Part shown: in pieces, positions 52,406 through 61,290 of the stretch
How positions within the stretch are numbered: position 1 is the stretch's first letter
Layout: every line of letters begins with the position of its first letter
DNA from: Limihaloglobus sulfuriphilus
GTDB taxonomy: Bacteria; Planctomycetota; Phycisphaerae; Sedimentisphaerales; Sedimentisphaeraceae
DNA: 64,000 nucleotides
Reading direction: 5' to 3'
Assembly (NCBI RefSeq): GCF_001999965.1
Contig: NZ_CP019646.1
Location: 2,666,001-2,730,000 of the forward strand
Position numbers and translations under genes: made by a program
Notes under the pieces: model-generated
Told to the model about the DNA's origin: nothing
The model's input: the letters and a program-made list of their open reading frames with translations, nothing else
The model's database searches: none

Positions 52406-54145
52406 TCAGTTTTTTTTGCCGAAAGCAGCGGAAATCAAATCAAATGCATAACCACCGCTGTTTTCGTTTTTACCGCTGATGACAATCTTCACCTTGTGTT
52501 TTCCAAAGTCAAGATCCTTTCCCGTTCTGGTTGGAGAATATCCGCCCCATGTCTGCGGGCCCCAGCCGTCAAGCTGCATGTATTCGATGCCGTCAACATA
52601 AACATCGGCTTTTCCCATATCGGCGTTTTGGCACCAGTAGCTAATCGCCAGATACGTACCTTCGTATTCAAACTCAAGACTGCTGCCGAGAGTTTGAGTT
52701 GTCCAGGCCTTTTCAATGAGCCTTCTGCCGTTCATCTCCCAGCCGCCGCCGCTGCGGGCGTGTTCTTCCAGGTTCCAGCCCTCTGCCAGGGACGGCTTCA
52801 ACTCGCCGCCTTCAAGAAAAACACTATGTTCGAACTTGTCGGTGTACAAGGGCTTATGTTTGAACGACGGTTTTTTTTGCTTAGCCGCTCCGGCCGCCTG
52901 CTCGAATTTCAGGCTCAGCAGCCTCGCCGCGATCTCGTGTCCGGCGTCGTTTGGGTGCACATCGTCTGCAAGCACCTGATCTTTGTTGATTTTGTGCTGT
53001 TCCAGCATATCTTCGAACACATCCCTGAAGCTGACAAACGGCACGCCGTAGTATTCGCTTACGGCAGTGTGCTTATCCTGCACATTTTTGCCCCAGGCGT
53101 TCATCATCGCCAACATTACAACCGCCGGCTCGTGTTTCATGGTAAGTATCTGCCGCAGAAGCCCTTCCATTGTCTCATTGCCGAAAGGGTTACCCGAGTC
53201 GTTTATGGAGTATTCGACAATCACCAGGTCGGGCTTGTATCTGAGCAGGTGGCTCTGGGCCCGAAACGTTCCATACATAGAGTCTGTCGCGCCGATACCG
53301 CTGTTGTACAGCCGCACAGTTATATCGGGGAATCTTTCACAAAACCATTTGGCGGCTATGTTTGGATACCTTCTCTCCGGCGTTGTCGCGGAGGCCCCCA
53401 TTGTGATTGAGCCGCCGATCGAGCCGATTGTGATATCCTCGCCGTTTTTGGCTTTATCGATGACTTTTTTCAGCCGCCACAGATTGCCGTTGACCAGATT
53501 GGCCTTTTTAAACAGCTCATCATCGCTTATTGCCAGCGGGTCAACCTTACCGTCAGGTACAAGGTCGAAAAACTTATTTATCCTGTATTTTGAGATAAAC
53601 TGCCTGTATTCGCTCATAGAAAGCCCGGCGGGGATAATCTCCAGCCCCTTAATCTCAACCGCCGTATTCGCAGGGATCTTCAGCGGCATGTCATTGGAGG
53701 CAATATCGTCGATATATCTGGCGTCGGTTTCATAGCCGTTTTTGAAAGCCCGCAACCGCACACCGTCGGCGATGAATCCTATATTATACCATTTGCCGGC
53801 CTTTATTTCACCATAGCCGACGAAAATCCTGGCTCCGCTGCCGTCAAACGCCTCGGCGTAAAGTCCCTGGGTTTTTTCGTATTTGACGTAAAAACCGCTC
53901 TTGAGCCATTCGAACTTTTCGAGCAGAATATGATCGCGGCCAAGGTCGTCTATCTTTACGCACATCGAAAGAGTTATCTGCGGGGAATTAAACGCCGCGT
54001 TATTTCTTAGAATCACATCCTTTGAATTTTCCATAGCCTCTGTCAAAATATTATCATCTATAATTAGAGAGTCATAATCGGTTTGCTGCGCCCCTGCAAA
54101 ACCTGCCAGAAGAGCGGCGAATAAAACTATCAATATTTTCTTCAT
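52406..54145 (-). CDS. SGNH/GDSL hydrolase with N-terminal LamG-like and C-terminal carbohydrate-binding-like domain
   Basis: This 579-residue secreted protein starts MKKILIVLFAALLAGFAGAQ, a clear signal peptide. Residues 50-180 look like a LamG/concanavalin-type beta sandwich (ITLSMCVKIDDLGRDHILLE). The SGNH core has Ser in IGSIGGSITMGASATTPERR, then IVEYSINDSGN with Asn, and the D-x-x-H pair in ADDVHPNDAGHEIAARLL. These esterases remove acetyl or other acyl groups from sugars. In this cluster deacylation of the glycan before hydrolysis is likely. Confidence 0.88.
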   Translation of the reverse strand: MKKILIVLFAALLAGFAGAQQTDYDSLIIDDNILTEAMENSKDVILRNNAAFNSPQITLSMCVKIDDLGRDHILLEKFEWLKSGFYVKYEKTQGLYAEAFDGSGARIFVGYGEIKAGKWYNIGFIADGVRLRAFKNGYETDARYIDDIASNDMPLKIPANTAVEIKGLEIIPAGLSMSEYRQFISKYRINKFFDLVPDGKVDPLAISDDELFKKANLVNGNLWRLKKVIDKAKNGEDITIGSIGGSITMGASATTPERRYPNIAAKWFCERFPDITVRLYNSGIGATDSMYGTFRAQSHLLRYKPDLVIVEYSINDSGNPFGNETMEGLLRQILTMKHEPAVVMLAMMNAWGKNVQDKHTAVSEYYGVPFVSFRDVFEDMLEQHKINKDQVLADDVHPNDAGHEIAARLLSLKFEQAAGAAKQKKPSFKHKPLYTDKFEHSVFLEGGELKPSLAEGWNLEEHARSGGGWEMNGRRLIEKAWTTQTLGSSLEFEYEGTYLAISYWCQNADMGKADVYVDGIEYMQLDGWGPQTWGGYSPTRTGKDLDFGKHKVKIVISGKNENSGGYAFDLISAAFGKKN

Positions 54146-54208
54146 GAATCATTTTCCTTTCAAAAAGCAAACGGCTGTATAATCATTAAACGAAAATAAT
54201 CAACACGG

Positions 54209-56002
54209 TCAACTATTTTCGAGCTTGTCGTACCATGTAAACTTAAGAACCGCAGAAGTAATCCCGCATACAAGGACTGATATCCAGAAACCTTTCCATT
54301 CTCTAAGAACTAAGAACACGGGCATCGCCGCAAGTGTAACCTGCCATACTATCCCAGTTCCAACGCTTATCGCGTCAGCGGTTAAGCAGTTTCCGGTTTT
54401 AAAATCAGGGTCCCGGCTTAGCACTTTTTCGTGCACCGGTTTCCAGAAGCCCCAGGGCCTGACCGAGGTGTAGAACGGAATCAATACCTTATCATCATTT
54501 GGTTTTGTCAGCAGGCTTACGATCACAGACATAGCCGCGCTGCCGCCGAAAAGATAGGGAAACGCCTCTATCGGCGATAGCGAGGGGAAAGCCTTCGGGT
54601 AAACAAGCGCCATCACCATTCCAGTAATCATGCCGGCAAAATACCCATAACCGTTGAATCTCCACCAGTGCCATCTTATCACATTCGGCGCGGCAAACCC
54701 GCCGAAGAGGCCCGCAACCAGCCACATCATTATCTCAACAATGGTTTTTGATGTCAGGCCGAATATGATACCCAGAACCACAACTCCAATCGAAGCGGCA
54801 TAGCTGAGCTTTATATATGTTGACTGTGATGCGCCGGGGTTTATGTATCGCTTGTATATATCGTTTACAATATAAGCGGCGCCGGCATTTACTGTAGAAT
54901 CGAACGTGCTCATAAACGCCGCCAACAGACCAGCCAGCATAAGCCCTGAGAGACCTGCCGGCAAAAAGTTGCCTATAACCTCGGGCATCACCTGCTCAAA
55001 ATCCACATCGCTGCCCATAGCCTTGAGCTCGGGCATAAAGAAACCCAGAGCCAGAACCGCCAGCGCCGACATCAGCAAATACCGCGGCAGCATAACCACA
55101 ACCGAGGCCGCACCGCTCATCAGAGACGATTCACGCGGGCTTCTGGTTGCAAGCACCCTCTGCATATCATAATTGGGCCCCGGGCCTGCCATACTCTTGA
55201 ATACTCCCTGCCACAGAGACATCAGAACAACATAGGCAAAGAGAGTGAAACCTTCCTGAGCTATTTTATCATTAAGGGCGGGCAGTCTCTCTGACCAGTC
55301 AAGCTCAAGCCTTCGGCCAAAGGATATATCAAGCCAGCCATCGGGCACCATTGAGCAGATCAGCTCGGGGCTGACTTTGTTTATCGCGACAACAGCAATG
55401 CCGACAGATACAACCGTCATAATAGCATACTGTAGGATATCGGTAAGAACAACGCTGTACATGCCGCCGAATATCACGTAAACCGTTGTAGCTGTGACAA
55501 AGATAAAGGCGTAAACATGCGGCGAAACGTCCCAGCTGAAAAATACCGCCGCAAATTTGCCTATCCCGACAAACGCCATGGCTATCATGCAAACCGTTGA
55601 AATGATAGCAAAGAGTACAATGCTCAGCCGGCACAGCTCCGCGCCGGTGCCGCTGCCGAATCGGGTTTCTATCCACTCGCCGCCGGTTAGGACATTTGAA
55701 CGCCGCACCCACTTTGAGAGGTAAACCATCATGAATATCTGATTGAACGCCGGCCACAGCCACAGGAACCACAGCGACTTTACGCCGTAGGTGAAAAAGA
55801 CATACACGCCGAACATCGTTCCGGCGACATCGAACATGCTCGAGCCGTTGGATATCGAGAGCAGGTACCAGGGTATCGTCTTGCCGCCCAGGAAGTATGA
55901 ATCCATATCCTGCCTGGCCTTTCTGGAGAGCCAGAGTCCTCCAAGAACAACCAGAACAAGATAGCCAATTATAATCAGTATATCGACAATATGTAACTGC
56001 AT
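54209..56002 (-). CDS. Sodium:solute symporter (SSS family)
   Basis: This 597-residue protein has about 14 hydrophobic helices and SSS features such as SYFLGGKTIPWYLLSISNGS followed by SMFDVAGTMFGV. Helix segments LAGLLAAFMSTFDSTVNAGA and YIVNDIYKRYINPGASQS contain the conserved Ser/Thr of the sodium-binding region. It imports a small solute with sodium, here probably a sugar released by the cluster's secreted enzymes. It stands between the esterase gene and the secreted paralogues, on the same strand. Confidence 0.92.
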   Translation of the reverse strand: MQLHIVDILIIIGYLVLVVLGGLWLSRKARQDMDSYFLGGKTIPWYLLSISNGSSMFDVAGTMFGVYVFFTYGVKSLWFLWLWPAFNQIFMMVYLSKWVRRSNVLTGGEWIETRFGSGTGAELCRLSIVLFAIISTVCMIAMAFVGIGKFAAVFFSWDVSPHVYAFIFVTATTVYVIFGGMYSVVLTDILQYAIMTVVSVGIAVVAINKVSPELICSMVPDGWLDISFGRRLELDWSERLPALNDKIAQEGFTLFAYVVLMSLWQGVFKSMAGPGPNYDMQRVLATRSPRESSLMSGAASVVVMLPRYLLMSALAVLALGFFMPELKAMGSDVDFEQVMPEVIGNFLPAGLSGLMLAGLLAAFMSTFDSTVNAGAAYIVNDIYKRYINPGASQSTYIKLSYAASIGVVVLGIIFGLTSKTIVEIMMWLVAGLFGGFAAPNVIRWHWWRFNGYGYFAGMITGMVMALVYPKAFPSLSPIEAFPYLFGGSAAMSVIVSLLTKPNDDKVLIPFYTSVRPWGFWKPVHEKVLSRDPDFKTGNCLTADAISVGTGIVWQVTLAAMPVFLVLREWKGFWISVLVCGITSAVLKFTWYDKLENS

Positions 56003-56090
56003 GGAATCATTGCTCTTTTAATTATTCTAACCCGTTTTGATTTCAAATCGGCGGCAAGACCTTTACTGCCGCTGAACAAAGGTTTTTGTG

Positions 56091-57638
56091 CTATTTTCTA
56101 AGCAGCTCGGCCTCTCTCTGATAACTCTGGGACTGCTCTATTTTTTCAATCTCTTTCCAGCTTTCTTCCCTGAGGGCCCTGAGTGCTTTACGACGCTGCT
56201 GCGGCGGGGTGAAACCTCCGTATGCCTGATACAGCAGTTTCAGCCTCTCGACCGGCATATCTTCCTGCAAACTGCCCAGCCTGATACCCTGCGAGGTCTC
56301 GCCGTCCTCGAGATGCAGCACAAGCCGGTTGAAATTGTCCTGATAATTCGGATTTGACCATATTTCCGCGATTACGTCTTCCTGGCCGAAGCCTCCGGGA
56401 CACGCCGGCGAGGGATTGTTGCAGTAATATGAGACTGTAATCGGGTTTTCGTTTTCGTACACCGGAACCCTGCAAACGCGCCTGCCGGGCATACTAAGAT
56501 AACTGTTAGGATCGTGTTTCCAGAGCCAGTCCCAGGCGTATTTGAGGAATTCGTTGCGGTAGTCCTCTTTCTGGTTGGCAAACCAGGTTATCTCATCGGT
56601 GCCCCATGGAAAAATAGTTCCCGGGTTTGTCAGGCTGTTGAAATAGTTGTCAAACTCAAGCACCATCGGCAAGTCTTCACACTGCCAGCCCGAAGGGTGG
56701 GTACCTGTTATTTTTTCGTCGTAAACGGAATCAATGTAGCCCATCTCGAGACAGGCGTGCAGAGGGCTGGCCGGTATGCTCTTGAGCCGCAGCGGAAATG
56801 GGAGAAAATCCAGCAGAATTTTGCCGTCCTTGACGATCTTGTGCGGGCTTTCAAGGCTGACATGGCCGCTGATAAGTACATAATTCCTGCGGGCATGTTC
56901 TTTGCCGTATCTGCGTATCCTGTTTATGATATCTTCCATGTGCCGCCAGTCGGAATCCTTGGCGGTGAAGAGCTGAATCTGGCCGAGCTGAATGGATTCA
57001 TAGCCGGCGTCTATATACTTTTTCGCGCGGTAGAAAACCCACATCTTTGTTTCGGTGCTTGTAATGTCGGGAACTGACGCCCCCGGGCACCAGCGGTTTC
57101 GCCAGAGGCCGTCTTTATAGATCATATCCTCGTAACGGAATGTACGCTCCTCGGGCTCCAGATCAAACTCTTCGAAGGCAAACGCGGGTATCTTTATGTT
57201 TTCAACGCCGTTTTTGCTGAAATCTCTGTCGCCGGCCTCCGGGGCTTTTGCAGAATATACCGTCTCAAAGATGTCCGCCTGCAGCATAATCTCCGGATCA
57301 GCCCTGTGTATTATACCGGCACGCTCCTTAGCGATTTGAAAATGGGCGTCATCATCTGCCGGCACATCCCATGCATAGGAGCATCTGCTAATATACTTTG
57401 CCCCCGCCTTGAGCACCACCCCCAGGTCATCTTCAAAGCTGGGCGAGGGCCCCTCCGGGCTCGATACCGCCATCCCAAGATAATGTATCGACCGCGAGAG
57501 ATAGTTGTGGAGGACTTCCCGCGAGATACTTCCGTCAAAGCCGTAGTCCCTTCGGCTGTTTTCATCAGACGCCGATGCTGTTAAGATATAAATTGCAAGC
57601 AGTACAAAAATGTATAGTTGTTTTCTCATTGTATTCAT
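56091..57638 (-). CDS. Secreted protein of an unrecognised barrel-like family, paralogue 1
   Basis: This 515-residue protein has a signal peptide (MRKQLYIFVLLAIYILTASA). It is followed by YGFDGSISREVLHNYLSRSI, which opens all four paralogues in this cluster. Alternating strands and helices suggest an (alpha/beta)8 barrel. Conserved acidic positions are E in YESIQLGQIQLF, E in CLEMGYIDSVY, E and D in VLEFDNYF, and E in WGTDEITWF. I do not recognise the family. It has an extra 75-residue C-terminal helix-rich tail absent from its paralogues. It lies 14 bp downstream of paralogue 2. Glycosidase activity is an inference from context. Confidence 0.75.
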   Translation of the reverse strand: MNTMRKQLYIFVLLAIYILTASASDENSRRDYGFDGSISREVLHNYLSRSIHYLGMAVSSPEGPSPSFEDDLGVVLKAGAKYISRCSYAWDVPADDDAHFQIAKERAGIIHRADPEIMLQADIFETVYSAKAPEAGDRDFSKNGVENIKIPAFAFEEFDLEPEERTFRYEDMIYKDGLWRNRWCPGASVPDITSTETKMWVFYRAKKYIDAGYESIQLGQIQLFTAKDSDWRHMEDIINRIRRYGKEHARRNYVLISGHVSLESPHKIVKDGKILLDFLPFPLRLKSIPASPLHACLEMGYIDSVYDEKITGTHPSGWQCEDLPMVLEFDNYFNSLTNPGTIFPWGTDEITWFANQKEDYRNEFLKYAWDWLWKHDPNSYLSMPGRRVCRVPVYENENPITVSYYCNNPSPACPGGFGQEDVIAEIWSNPNYQDNFNRLVLHLEDGETSQGIRLGSLQEDMPVERLKLLYQAYGGFTPPQQRRKALRALREESWKEIEKIEQSQSYQREAELLRK

Positions 57639-57652
57639 TTCATCAACAAAGG

Positions 57653-58978
57653 TTATTCTGACCAGAGCCGCTTAACCGTCTCTTCCTGAGAGAAACCGGT
57701 TGGGCAGGCATCTGATTTTGTGTTAATCCGATACGTCCAAACATCTCCAATTGGATCCGGAGCAATCGTGATATATCCCGGAACCCTGAGATACCCGTTG
57801 GGGGCGTTATCTCGAATCCATCCATGAGCATATTCCAGCCACTGGTTTCGATAATCATTACTGCAATGGGCAAACCAGCATATTTCGTCCCAACCCCACG
57901 GCCACCACCATTCTTTAGTTCCACAAATTCCTGGATTTGATGCCCCTGAATTATCAAATTCCACAAAGTAAGGAAGCGAATCGCATTTCCAACCGCTTGG
58001 GGTTATCCCGCCGAGGCTATTTTGATAAATAGAATCATGATAACCAACTTCAAGAATTGTATGGTAAGGCTGGCCGCAAATTTCTTTGGGCCTGAGCGGG
58101 AATACATGGAAATCAAACAAAAGCCTGCCGTTTTTCACGATTCCATGCGGTTTATTACTGCCATGCAATGCCGGAACATGTGCACTGCAAATAACAAAAT
58201 TTCTCCTGGCATTCTTTTTAGCATAATCACGAATCCTGCCAAGAAGTTCAAAAGATATTTCATGTTCGGGGTCGTTATCGTCCATCGTCCTGATTTGTCC
58301 AAAATGTATCGCCTCCATACCTGCGTCAATATAGCGAGATGCACGGTAAAAAAAATACATTTGCGTTTCGATTGAAGCGATATCAGGTATTGAAGCCCCC
58401 TTTACCCAGTGGTCGTGGTACAAATATTCTTCGTCTGACAGTTTGTTCTTTCCATAAAGCATTGCATAATAATCAAAATTACGAAGTTCAACCGGTAATC
58501 CAAATTCTTTGAATACATATTCAGGTATCGGTATTAAGTCAACACCGTAATTAGTTAATTCATTGCTACTGTGGAAAACAGCTTCGAAAATCGAACACTG
58601 AAGCAGAAATTCAGGGTCAATCTCAAATAACTGCTTTGCTCTTTTTTGCACTAACGCGAAATGCTGCTCTTCCGGAATTTCGGGAGTCCAGACAAAACTG
58701 GTTCTACCAATAAATTTAGCGCCAATACTCTTAAGCATCCTGACATTTTCATTAAAAACGGCATCACTTCGAGTCTGACAAAGTTCTCCTTGAGTGATAG
58801 CCCGGGAAAGATAGTTACGTAAAACACGTTCAGAAATGCTCCCATTGAAAGCATATTTTTCGGATATTACAGTGTCGCGTTTCTGGGCCGGGTTTGAAGA
58901 TTGAGTAGTATTGTCTTCACAACCGATAAAGAACACAAGTGAGATCGCAATGCCGCTGAATATAAATATCTTTTTCAT
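57653..58978 (-). CDS. Secreted lipoprotein of the same unrecognised family, paralogue 2
   Basis: This 441-residue protein starts MKKIFIFSGIAISLVFFIGC, a lipoprotein signal with lipobox and Cys20, so it is anchored in a membrane. It then has YAFNGSISERVLRNYLSRAI. Key segments are MEAIHFGQIRTM, ILEVGYHDSIY, FVEFDNSG and WGWDEICWFAHC. The gene is more A+T-rich than its neighbours, except for its last 83 bp, which are almost identical to the end of paralogue 3. This is a sign of gene conversion or of a different origin. The function is unknown. Confidence 0.75.
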   Translation of the reverse strand: MKKIFIFSGIAISLVFFIGCEDNTTQSSNPAQKRDTVISEKYAFNGSISERVLRNYLSRAITQGELCQTRSDAVFNENVRMLKSIGAKFIGRTSFVWTPEIPEEQHFALVQKRAKQLFEIDPEFLLQCSIFEAVFHSSNELTNYGVDLIPIPEYVFKEFGLPVELRNFDYYAMLYGKNKLSDEEYLYHDHWVKGASIPDIASIETQMYFFYRASRYIDAGMEAIHFGQIRTMDDNDPEHEISFELLGRIRDYAKKNARRNFVICSAHVPALHGSNKPHGIVKNGRLLFDFHVFPLRPKEICGQPYHTILEVGYHDSIYQNSLGGITPSGWKCDSLPYFVEFDNSGASNPGICGTKEWWWPWGWDEICWFAHCSNDYRNQWLEYAHGWIRDNAPNGYLRVPGYITIAPDPIGDVWTYRINTKSDACPTGFSQEETVKRLWSE

Positions 58979-59014
58979 TTTCTATCTGCTTTCTGAATAA
59001 TCTATAAATTCAAT

Positions 59015-60283
59015 TTATTCAGACCAGAGCCGCTTAACCGTCTCTTCCTGAGAGAAACCGGTTGGGCAGGCATCTGATTTTGTGTTAATCCGATACGTCC
59101 AGATATCACCGATCGGGTCGGCGGCAATGGTTGTGCAGCCGGGCATCTGGAGATGACCTACGGGATCGTTTTCTTTGAGCCAGTTGACAACGTACTCAAG
59201 CCAGTAGTTCCGGTAATCCTCGTCACAGTGGGAAAACCATGTAATCTCGTCCCAGCCCCACGGCCACCACCATTCCTCGCCGCCGCACACGCCGGGGTTT
59301 GATGCGCCGGAGTTGTCCAGCTCGATAAGATACGGCAGAGACTCGCACTTCCAGCCGCTGGGGGTTATGCCGCCTTTGCTTCTCTTGAATATGGCATCAT
59401 GGTAACCTATCTCCAGTTCGGCGTGATACGGTGTTTCGCATATTTCTTTGGGCCGCTGGGGGAACGAGTGGAAATCAAGCAGCAGCCTGCCCTCGTCTGA
59501 GACATAGCCGCCGGTGGGCACGTGAGCGTCTAACATAACAAATTTGCGGCGGCCGTTTTCGCGGGCATATCCGCGTATCCTCTCTGTAAGCTCGAACCAT
59601 ATTTTATTACCCGGGTCGTTGGCGTTCATCAGGGCGATCTGGCCCAGGTGTATGCCCTCAAAACCGGCATTGATATACCGCGCAGCGCGGTAGAAAAAAT
59701 ACATCTGTGTCTCAATCTTGCTGACATCGGGGACAGATGCACCCTTTACCCAGTGATCTTTGTACCGGCCTTCTTTGTACAGCATCGCCTCATAGCTGAA
59801 ATTCCTTACCTGTACAGGGAGGCCAAACTCTTTGAACACAAACTCGGGGATGCGTATCTGATCAACGCCGAAACGGGTCAGCTCATTGTCGCTTTTGAAG
59901 ACAGCCTCGAATATGCAGCATTGAAGCACAAACTCCGGATCTGCCCTGTGAGCCTGCTTTGCGCGGGCGGCGACAATCTCGAAATGTTTCTCATCGGGCA
60001 TGTCCGGCGTCCATACAAATGCCGCCCTTCCGATGAACTTTGCGCCTATGTTCTTGAGCATTCTGAGATTCTCATTGAACACTGCGCCATCCTGCTCATA
60101 ACAGAAACCGCCCTGGGTGATGGCCCTTGAAAGATAATTCTCAAGCACATCTTTTGATATGCTGCCCTCAAAATCGTATTTTCCCGAAATTTGGGACTTT
60201 GCCCGGTTACCCATCGCAGAGGCCGCGGCTGTCAAAGCCAGCAGCAACACCAAAACCGTTGTGTAAATCTTATTCATTATCAT
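59015..60283 (-). CDS. Secreted protein of the same unrecognised family, paralogue 3
   Basis: This 422-residue protein has a signal peptide (IYTTVLVLLLALTAAASAMG) and the same core: YDFEGSISKDVLENYLSRAI, FEGIHLGQIALM, LEIGYHDAIFKRSKGGITPS, LIELDNSG and WGWDEITWFSHC. It starts in a 4-bp overlap with the stop of the GH130 gene upstream of it, so the two are translationally coupled. Paralogues 2 and 3 are the closest pair. The coupling to a mannoside phosphorylase supports an enzymatic role on the same glycan. Confidence 0.78.
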   Translation of the reverse strand: MIMNKIYTTVLVLLLALTAAASAMGNRAKSQISGKYDFEGSISKDVLENYLSRAITQGGFCYEQDGAVFNENLRMLKNIGAKFIGRAAFVWTPDMPDEKHFEIVAARAKQAHRADPEFVLQCCIFEAVFKSDNELTRFGVDQIRIPEFVFKEFGLPVQVRNFSYEAMLYKEGRYKDHWVKGASVPDVSKIETQMYFFYRAARYINAGFEGIHLGQIALMNANDPGNKIWFELTERIRGYARENGRRKFVMLDAHVPTGGYVSDEGRLLLDFHSFPQRPKEICETPYHAELEIGYHDAIFKRSKGGITPSGWKCESLPYLIELDNSGASNPGVCGGEEWWWPWGWDEITWFSHCDEDYRNYWLEYVVNWLKENDPVGHLQMPGCTTIAADPIGDIWTYRINTKSDACPTGFSQEETVKRLWSE

Positions 60284-61290
60284 AGCTCCGAGTTTTCTTT
60301 TACAAAATCAATCAATTCATCAGTATTGCAGAAGGCAAGCCCTGTAACCGTATCAGCGCAGCCGTAATAAATCGCCATTCTGCCGGTTTCCGGCTCAACA
60401 ATATTTGCACAGGGGAATACGACATTTGGCACATCGCCGACGCATTCATAGATTTCCCTTGGATTCAGCAGATAAGGTTTTGCGCGGTATTTGACCTTCC
60501 ACGGCTCATCAATGTCGAGAATCGCTGCGCCGATGCTGTAGTTGAAGCCGTTACAGCTGGTCAAGACACCGTGATATATCATCAGCCAGCCTTCGCTGGT
60601 TTCTATCGGTACCGGCCCGGGGCCTATCTTTGTGCATTCCCAGGTGAGTTTGCCTTTTTTTGGCGACATCACGTGGCGATGGCAGCCCCAATGCACCATA
60701 TCCGGGCTTTGAGAGCAGAATATATCGCCAAACGGCGTATGACCGGTATCGCTGGGGCGGCTGAGCATGAAAAACTTGCCGTTTATCTTGCGGGGAAAGA
60801 GAACGCCGTTTCTGTTAAACGGCAGAAAAGCGTTTTCCATCTGGTAGAAAGTTTTAAAATCGTATGTATAGCCCACGCCGATTGTGTAGCCGTGGTAGCT
60901 GTTGCACCATGTTATGTAGTATCTGTCCTCTATCCAGCAGACTCGCGGATCATAGGACTCTACGAATTCGCCTATTTCAGGCTCGTCGCAGACCCACTTA
61001 ATCGGTTCGGGGTCGAGCTGAAAGTTTATCCCGTCATCGCTTCGCCCGTTGTGAAGCCGCATGTTGCGGCAGACGCTGTCCGCGCGAAAAACGCCGGCGA
61101 AAGCACCCTTATACGGCACAACAGCGCTGTTGAAGATGCTGTTTGAGCAGGGAATCAGGTCACGCGGTATTATCGGATTATTATCATAACGCCACATAAC
61201 GCTGCCCGAGCCGGCGGGCCGGTCCTGCCAGGGTATCTTAACCGCAGCGGTATCCTGCGGGTTTGAAGTAGTTATAATGCTGTATTTCAT
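60280..61290 (-). CDS. GH130 family beta-mannoside phosphorylase-like
   Basis: This 336-residue five-bladed propeller protein is of GH130 type: VMWRYDNNPIIPRDLIPCSN, ADSVCRNMRLHNGRSDDGIN, the catalytic Asp in FVESYDPRVCWIEDRYYITW, and IGPGPVPIETSEGWLMIYHG. GH130 enzymes split beta-mannosyl linkages with phosphate and give mannose 1-phosphate, for example from mannosyl-N-acetylglucosamine of N-glycan cores. There is no signal peptide, so it works in the cytoplasm on imported disaccharides. It directly abuts paralogue 4 and overlaps paralogue 3. Confidence 0.9.
   Translation of the reverse strand: MKYSIITTSNPQDTAAVKIPWQDRPAGSGSVMWRYDNNPIIPRDLIPCSNSIFNSAVVPYKGAFAGVFRADSVCRNMRLHNGRSDDGINFQLDPEPIKWVCDEPEIGEFVESYDPRVCWIEDRYYITWCNSYHGYTIGVGYTYDFKTFYQMENAFLPFNRNGVLFPRKINGKFFMLSRPSDTGHTPFGDIFCSQSPDMVHWGCHRHVMSPKKGKLTWECTKIGPGPVPIETSEGWLMIYHGVLTSCNGFNYSIGAAILDIDEPWKVKYRAKPYLLNPREIYECVGDVPNVVFPCANIVEPETGRMAIYYGCADTVTGLAFCNTDELIDFVKENSEL

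Noticed and set aside
52292-53410. 372-residue plus-strand open frame
   Set aside because: It is antisense to the SGNH hydrolase gene and lacks recognisable domains.
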